NCBI RefSeq assembly: GCF_964259225.1
Contig: NZ_CAXVKN010000074.1
From: Catenibacterium mitsuoka_A
GTDB taxonomy: Bacteria > Bacillota_I > Bacilli_A > Erysipelotrichales > Coprobacillaceae
DNA: 10,423 nucleotides
Reading direction: 5' to 3' (one strand)
A program made the position numbers and the translations under genes. Under the pieces are notes generated by a model. It searched no databases, had not been told where the DNA came from, and worked only from the letters and a program-made list of their open reading frames with translations. Numbering within the stretch: position 1 is the stretch's first letter; every line of letters starts with the position of its first letter. Of this stretch, positions 6,876 through 10,423 are shown piece after piece.

Positions 6876-8054
6876 TTATTTATGAGCAATTACATCTTCT
6901 TTAATAGCTTGGTCACTGACTGCTTTGGCAACAGTCACTGCCACGCGCGCGTCAGTTGCACGAGGGATGATGTAATCCTTGTTTAATTCTTCATCGCTCA
7001 CAAGACTTGCTAAGCCCTTTGCAGCAGCTAATTTCATACCTTCAGTAATCTTAGTGGCATGAACATCTAAAGCGCCTCTAAATAAGCCTGGGAAAGCTAA
7101 TACATTATTGATCTGGTTAGGGAAGTCTGAACGTCCAGTTCCTACGACTGCAGCACCTGCATCCACTGCATCATGATATTTGATTTCAGGTTCTGGATTA
7201 GCCATTGCGAATACAATTGGCTTTTCTTTCATTGACTGAACCATTTCTTTAGTAAGAAGGCCTGGAGCTGAAACACCAATAAAGACATCTGCTTCTTTGA
7301 CTGCTTCTGCCATAGTCATACGTTTATTAGATTTGTTTGTGATTGCAGTTAATTCCTGAGTTAAGAAGTCATACTTATCATAATCATCCTTGATCACAAT
7401 ACCATTGATATTAAAGCCATAGATTTCCTTAACACCTAAGTCATGAATCATATGGATAATAGAGCTTCCTGCAGCACCTGTACCACTGACTACTACAGTG
7501 ACATCTTCCGGTTTCTTATCTACAACCTTTAAAGCATTCACTAAAGCAGCAGTAACGACAATAGCTGTACCATGCTGATCATCATGGAATACAGGAATAT
7601 CTAATTCCTTCTTTAGTGTTCTTTCAATTTCTACACAACGTGGTGCACTGATGTCTTCTAGGTTAATACCACCAAAAGTTGGGGCAATCTGTTTACAGAA
7701 CTTAATGATTTCCTGAGGATCCTTTGTATCAATACAAAGAGGAACAGCATCAATATTCGCATATTTCTTAAATAGAATAGATTTACCTTCCATAACTGGA
7801 AGTCCTGCAGCTGGTCCAATATCACCAAGTCCTAGTACAGCAGTTCCATCACTGACTACTGCCACACTATTCCCCTTCCATGTATAATCATAAACTGTTT
7901 CTGGATTATTGTGGATTTCACGACATGGCTGTGCAACACCAGGTGTATAAGCCATAGACAAATCTTCCATTGTTTCCATAGGTACCTTCACATTGATTTC
8001 CATCTTACCATGATGTTCTTTATGAAGTGCTAATGCTTTTTCATATATATCCAT
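6876..8054 (-). CDS. NAD(P)-dependent malic enzyme (malate dehydrogenase, decarboxylating)
   Basis: This enzyme oxidatively decarboxylates malate to pyruvate and CO2 with reduction of NAD(P), in the cytoplasm. With the ATG at 8054 it has 392 residues, the short bacterial form without a phosphotransacetylase-like tail. The catalytic Tyr is in AYTPGVAQP (Y36) and the catalytic Lys in VMEGKSILFK (K91). Metal ligands are expected at E133 and D134 (GGINLEDISAPRC) and D159 (FHDDQHGTA). The Rossmann motif is GTGAAG (191-196). The late block TGRSDFPNQINNVLAFPGLFRGALD is a family hallmark. Asn215 stands where an Asp usually ends the second strand, which may affect cofactor choice. A TTG at 8075 would add seven residues, but AAGGAG 7 nt before the ATG supports the shorter start. 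It is monocistronic. The symbol is left blank because several paralogue names exist. Confidence 0.93.
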   Translation of the reverse strand: MDIYEKALALHKEHHGKMEINVKVPMETMEDLSMAYTPGVAQPCREIHNNPETVYDYTWKGNSVAVVSDGTAVLGLGDIGPAAGLPVMEGKSILFKKYANIDAVPLCIDTKDPQEIIKFCKQIAPTFGGINLEDISAPRCVEIERTLKKELDIPVFHDDQHGTAIVVTAALVNALKVVDKKPEDVTVVVSGTGAAGSSIIHMIHDLGVKEIYGFNINGIVIKDDYDKYDFLTQELTAITNKSNKRMTMAEAVKEADVFIGVSAPGLLTKEMVQSMKEKPIVFAMANPEPEIKYHDAVDAGAAVVGTGRSDFPNQINNVLAFPGLFRGALDVHATKITEGMKLAAAKGLASLVSDEELNKDYIIPRATDARVAVTVAKAVSDQAIKEDVIAHK

Positions 8055-8087
8055 ACCTTTTCTCCTTATCATCAATTTTATACCAAA

Positions 8088-8116
8088 ATTATACGAAGCA
8101 TTTCAATAGAAGTCAA
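8088..8116 (-). promoter_or_regulatory. Promoter of the malic enzyme gene
   Basis: On the minus strand TTGACT (8111-8116) and TATAAT (8088-8093) are separated by exactly 17 nt. The start should be near 8081, leaving a leader of about 27 nt. The -35 box directly abuts the T tract of the upstream manA terminator. Confidence 0.85.
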
Positions 8117-8139
8117 TAAAAGAGCACTTTCGTGCTCTT
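8117..8139 (-). terminator. Probable intrinsic terminator of manA
   Basis: On the minus strand AAGAGCAC pairs with GTGCTCTT (8 bp) around a GAAA tetraloop. The following T tract is short and broken (TTA then TTG). The hairpin starts 7 nt past the manA stop and ends against the malic enzyme -35 box. Termination may therefore be incomplete. Confidence 0.75.
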
Positions 8140-8146
8140 AAATGAA

Positions 8147-9082
8147 TTATAGTGTTGTCACCATTAATTCTAGTCCACCTTCATAATGTACTAAATCAAC
8201 ATCTGAACAGATAATAAACTGATCACCCTTTTTAATAGGCATATCATTGACAGTACCTTCACCATCAATCACTGATACTAACTGGAATGGATCATCATTC
8301 TTAATTTCTGTGCTTCCTTCAATTAAGTAATGATCAACAGTTAAATATTCACACTTTAAATATCTAGTCTTAGAACCATGGTCTAATTTAGTATTTACAA
8401 ATAATTTATTCTGATCTAAATCAGCTGGTACCTTTGTACAGTCGATTGACTGCTGTACATGTAATTCTCTTTCTTTACCATCATCACCCTTACGATGATA
8501 ATCGTAAACACGATAAGTGATATCTGAAGACTGCTGTGCTTCATAGATTAATGAACCACCACAGATAGCATGTAATGTGCCTGCTGGAATATAGAAGAAA
8601 TCACCCTTGTGGATTTTAAAACGATTGAGTAATTCATCATACTTATCTTTTTCAATATCCTTAATGAATTCTTCTTTAGTTTTAGCATAATGACCCATAA
8701 CCATATCTGTACCATCATCCGCCTGTAATACATACCATGATTCAGTCTTACCTAAAGAATTTTCATGAATCTTTGCATATTCATTATCTGGATGTACCTG
8801 TACAGATAAATCCTGTTTAGCATCAATAATTTTTACAAGTAATGGGAACTGATCTCCTTCTACATTACCAAATAATTCACGATGATTTTCAAACATCCAT
8901 GATACTGTTTTTCCTTTATATTCACCTTCAACGATTGGGCAATCGCCACTCTTATGACCTGAGATAACCCATGCTTCTCCTGTATGATCACTTGGGATAT
9001 CATAACCATAAACATCTCTTAACTTAGTTCCACCCCAGATTTTTTCTTTTAAAACTGGCTGGACCTTTAAAATATGACCCAT
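8147..9082 (-). CDS. manA: Mannose-6-phosphate isomerase, class I
   Basis: This is a zinc-dependent cytoplasmic enzyme that interconverts mannose 6-phosphate and fructose 6-phosphate, feeding mannose into glycolysis or supplying GDP-mannose precursors. Its 311 residues fit the short Bacillus-type form. The expected metal ligands are visible: Q95 and H97 in LSVQVHPDNEYA, E114 in GKTESWYVL and H171 in YIPAGTLHAI. The active-site arginine is R191 in SSDITYRVYDYHR. An N-terminal KEKIWGG (12-18) and TGEAWVIS (34-41) also match the family. AGGAGG 8 nt before the ATG supports the start. It follows the DUF523 gene by 83 nt with no clear terminator between, so it may be partly co-transcribed. No PTS or mannose transporter lies beside it to show the source of its substrate. 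Confidence 0.94.
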   Translation of the reverse strand: MGHILKVQPVLKEKIWGGTKLRDVYGYDIPSDHTGEAWVISGHKSGDCPIVEGEYKGKTVSWMFENHRELFGNVEGDQFPLLVKIIDAKQDLSVQVHPDNEYAKIHENSLGKTESWYVLQADDGTDMVMGHYAKTKEEFIKDIEKDKYDELLNRFKIHKGDFFYIPAGTLHAICGGSLIYEAQQSSDITYRVYDYHRKGDDGKERELHVQQSIDCTKVPADLDQNKLFVNTKLDHGSKTRYLKCEYLTVDHYLIEGSTEIKNDDPFQLVSVIDGEGTVNDMPIKKGDQFIICSDVDLVHYEGGLELMVTTL

Positions 9083-9111
9083 TATATATTCCTCCTATTT
9101 CATATACTCAT

Positions 9112-9140
9112 ATTCTAATATATTCATTCCTATTTTTCTA
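9112..9140 (-). promoter_or_regulatory. Possible weak promoter of manA
   Basis: On the minus strand TAGAAA (9135-9140) and TAGAAT (9112-9117) are 17 nt apart. The match is fair in the -10 and poor in the -35. In AT-rich sequence this could be chance, and manA could instead be read from the HAD promoter upstream. Confidence 0.35.
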
Positions 9141-9165
9141 GTCTAGCGCTTACTTTGTATATTTT

Positions 9166-9600
9166 TTACTGCTTACCTGGATAATTTTCTTCTGCATAAA
9201 TCTTATATCCTTCTTTTTTTAGTAAACGTACAAAGATTCCATCTGCATCAATGACCCTGTGGGAGAATGTACCATCATAAATATGATTAAGACCACAGCT
9301 AGGTGAACGGCTCTTTAAAATAACATAATCAATATCATATGCTTTAAGTATATCTAATGCCCTTTGTGCTCCCTCTACATATTCCTTTGTAACATTTTTA
9401 CCATTAACTGTCTCTACACATAATGGCTCTTCTGAAACTATTTCAGCAGGATCTCTAGGAATAGAGAGCCCTCCTAATACTTCAGGACAAATAAGTACTG
9501 CTTCACCTTTCTTATCAATAAGTTCTAATGCTTCTATTCTATTAGAATCTCCTCGATAAGTACAATCATAGCCACATAAGCATTTACTTATTCCAATCAT
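9166..9600 (-). CDS. DUF523 family protein, TudS-like (possible [4Fe-4S] thiouracil desulfurase)
   Basis: This is a single-domain DUF523 protein of 144 residues, the usual length. Characterised members (TudS) use a [4Fe-4S] cluster held by three cysteines to remove sulfur from 2-thiouracil; whether this one does the same is inference. Visible family blocks are IGISKCLCGYDCTYRGDSN (2-20), ICPEVLGGLSIPRDPAEI (37-54), a GKNVTKEYVEGA segment (67-78) and KSRSPSCG (96-103). Candidate cluster cysteines are C7, C38 and C102; C9, C13 and C61 are additional. The C-terminus is the usual RLLKKEGYKIYAEE. The ATG lies inside the end of the HAD gene (17-nt overlap). AAGGAG 7 nt upstream supports it, so translation is probably coupled to the HAD protein. 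There is no DUF1722 partner domain. Confidence 0.88.
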   Translation of the reverse strand: MIGISKCLCGYDCTYRGDSNRIEALELIDKKGEAVLICPEVLGGLSIPRDPAEIVSEEPLCVETVNGKNVTKEYVEGAQRALDILKAYDIDYVILKSRSPSCGLNHIYDGTFSHRVIDADGIFVRLLKKEGYKIYAEENYPGKQ

Positions 9601-10237
9601 CTACATACTCCTTAATGTCATGTGCTTTATAAGCGATTTTAGTAGCTCCTGCAGTCTTTAACTCTGCCTCTCCTCTAAATCCCCAATCACAGCCAATTGT
9701 CTTCATAGAAGCGTTAATTCCTGTTTCTATATCAACATTAGAATCACCAATAAAGACACATTCATCCTTGGTTAAACCAATATCATTTAATGCAAGATTT
9801 AAAGAAGTAATATCAGGCTTTTTAGGATAATCTGCACATCCTCCATATGTAGTAATAAAACGATCACCAAATAGCTTAGGTACAATCACTTCAGCTACTG
9901 TATGTGGTTTATTAGTAACACAAGCAAGCTTAATACCTGCTTTATGTAAATCTTCTACTAATTCTTTAATACCAGGATATGGTGCTGTGTAATCAAAACA
10001 ATGATCCTTATAGTAGTCCATGAATTCTTGTAAACATTGATCAAACAAATCCTGATGATCTTCTCCAAGTGCACGTTCTACTAGTTTTAAAACACCATTA
10101 CCTACGTACTGTTTATAGTTTTCAATAGGATGTGGTGCTAACCCACATGCCTCCAAAGCATGATTTGTACTTACTGCAAGATCCTTTAAAGAATCAACTA
10201 ATGTTCCATCTAAATCAAATATACAACCTTTTATCAT
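9584..10237 (-). CDS. HAD-family hydrolase, phosphoglycolate phosphatase (Gph/PpaX)-like
   Basis: This is a predicted cytoplasmic phosphatase of the HAD superfamily, with a helical cap inserted after motif I. With the ATG at 10237 it has 217 residues, the usual Gph-like size. Motif I is FDLDGTLVDS (D8 nucleophile, D10 acid/base). Motif II is ACVTNKP (T108), motif III is in PKKPD (K140) and motif IV is FIGDSNVDIETG (D165, D169). The YVGNGVLKLVERAL cap segment resembles Gph. The substrate (phosphoglycolate, another sugar phosphate, or pyrophosphate as in PpaX) cannot be read from sequence. GGAGG 5 nt before the ATG fixes the start. Upstream in-frame codons back to a TTG at 10282 run through the promoter's -10 box, so they cannot be translated from that transcript. 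The gene overlaps DUF523 by 17 nt. Confidence 0.9.
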   Translation of the reverse strand: MIKGCIFDLDGTLVDSLKDLAVSTNHALEACGLAPHPIENYKQYVGNGVLKLVERALGEDHQDLFDQCLQEFMDYYKDHCFDYTAPYPGIKELVEDLHKAGIKLACVTNKPHTVAEVIVPKLFGDRFITTYGGCADYPKKPDITSLNLALNDIGLTKDECVFIGDSNVDIETGINASMKTIGCDWGFRGEAELKTAGATKIAYKAHDIKEYVDDWNK

Positions 10238-10259
10238 AACTGCCTCCATAATTACACCC

Positions 10260-10268
10260 ATTATAGCA
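10260..10268 (-). promoter_or_regulatory. Extended -10 promoter of the HAD-DUF523 operon
   Basis: On the minus strand TGC precedes a perfect TATAAT (10260-10265), forming an extended -10 element. The -35 region 17 nt upstream (TTAAAC) is poor, which is acceptable for extended -10 promoters. The predicted transcript starts near 10253, 16 nt before the chosen HAD start codon. Confidence 0.7.
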
Positions 10269-10302
10269 TTCCTACCCCGCAAGTTTAAGAGTAATTCTGC
10301 AA

Positions 10303-10331
10303 TTGTTTTCGCTTACAGAGAATGATATAAT
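10303..10331 (+). promoter_or_regulatory. Extended -10 promoter of the gene at the right edge
   Basis: TATAAT (10326-10331) is preceded by TGA, giving an extended -10. TTGTTT (10303-10308), 17 nt upstream, is a weak -35. It points away from the HAD promoter; the two -10 boxes are 60 bp apart and the promoters share this short divergent region. Confidence 0.7.
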
Positions 10332-10352
10332 ATCCTAGAATGAGGTGAAAGT

Positions 10353-10423
10353 GTGAAACAAAAATCAATCAAAACGTACAAAAAAAAGACAAACTTAAAA
10401 ACAAGTTTGAATAATTTAGAAAA
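10353..10423 (+). CDS. N-terminus of an unidentified protein (cut by the window edge)
   Basis: A GTG start gives 23 open codons to the window edge, reading MKQKSIKTYKKKTNLKTSLN and on. GAGGTG lies 5 nt upstream, and a good extended -10 promoter is about 20 nt further back. The visible part is very lysine-rich and polar, with no recognisable motif. Such a start could be a cytoplasmic head before a membrane segment or a nucleic-acid-binding tail, but nothing visible decides this. A GTG two bases earlier is followed at once by TGA, so it is not the start. Confidence 0.6.
   Translation, partial: MKQKSIKTYKKKTNLKTSLNNLE

Noticed and set aside
8055..8075. Longer malic enzyme start at an in-frame TTG followed by ATG
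   Set aside because: AAGGAG lies inside this stretch, 7 nt before the ATG at 8054. The extra residues (MMIRRKG) are just the translated ribosome binding site.
9118..9165. CTAGACTAG and AGCGCT as a terminator or operator between DUF523 and manA
   Set aside because: The palindromes are too short and have no T tract. They fit chance in AT-rich sequence.
10238..10282. Longer HAD start at an in-frame TTG, or at upstream ATGs
   Set aside because: The TTG lies upstream of the predicted transcript and the stretch includes the -10 box. GGAGG points to the ATG at 10237, where the DLDGT motif follows at the usual distance.

Overview
The window reads as ordinary chromosome from a low-GC Gram-positive (Firmicutes). 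The signs are AT-rich DNA, strong AAGGAGG-type ribosome binding sites, near-consensus sigma-A promoters (TTGACA / TATAAT), compact intrinsic terminators, and a binding protein with a lipoprotein signal. The style would suit a gut Erysipelotrichia-type bacterium, but that placement is inference. All complete genes except yebC lie on the minus strand.

Layout by position. 1-187: no assignable gene; it lies beyond the terminator of the liv operon. 188-4784: a complete branched-chain amino acid ABC transporter operon on the minus strand. It runs from a near-perfect promoter through livJ (lipoprotein), an internal terminator/attenuator, livH, livM, livG and livF to a final terminator. 4850-5962: an HI0933/BaiN-like FAD protein on the minus strand. 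6042-6840: yebC on the plus strand, with its own promoter and terminator. 6843-8116: an NAD(P)-dependent malic enzyme on the minus strand with its own terminator and promoter. 8117-9082: class I mannose-6-phosphate isomerase. 9166-10268: a HAD phosphatase and a DUF523/TudS-like protein that overlap by 17 nt and are probably translationally coupled. 10303-10423: a divergent promoter and the first 23 codons of an unidentified plus-strand gene.

How the genes work together. Only the liv genes form an obvious system: a membrane-anchored binding protein captures a branched-chain amino acid, LivH and LivM form the channel, and LivG and LivF hydrolyse ATP. The hairpin between livJ and livH probably keeps the binding protein in excess over the permease. 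The rest are single-gene or two-gene units for central metabolism (malic enzyme, ManA), translation (YebC), flavin redox chemistry and small-molecule repair or salvage (HAD, DUF523).

Three genes (livJ, malic enzyme, HAD) have longer in-frame openings starting at TTG. In each case the Shine-Dalgarno sequence points to a downstream ATG, so the shorter start is given here. I found no transposase, CRISPR array, tRNA, rRNA or phage gene. I also found no convincing undescribed system; the findings are modest and are scored accordingly.
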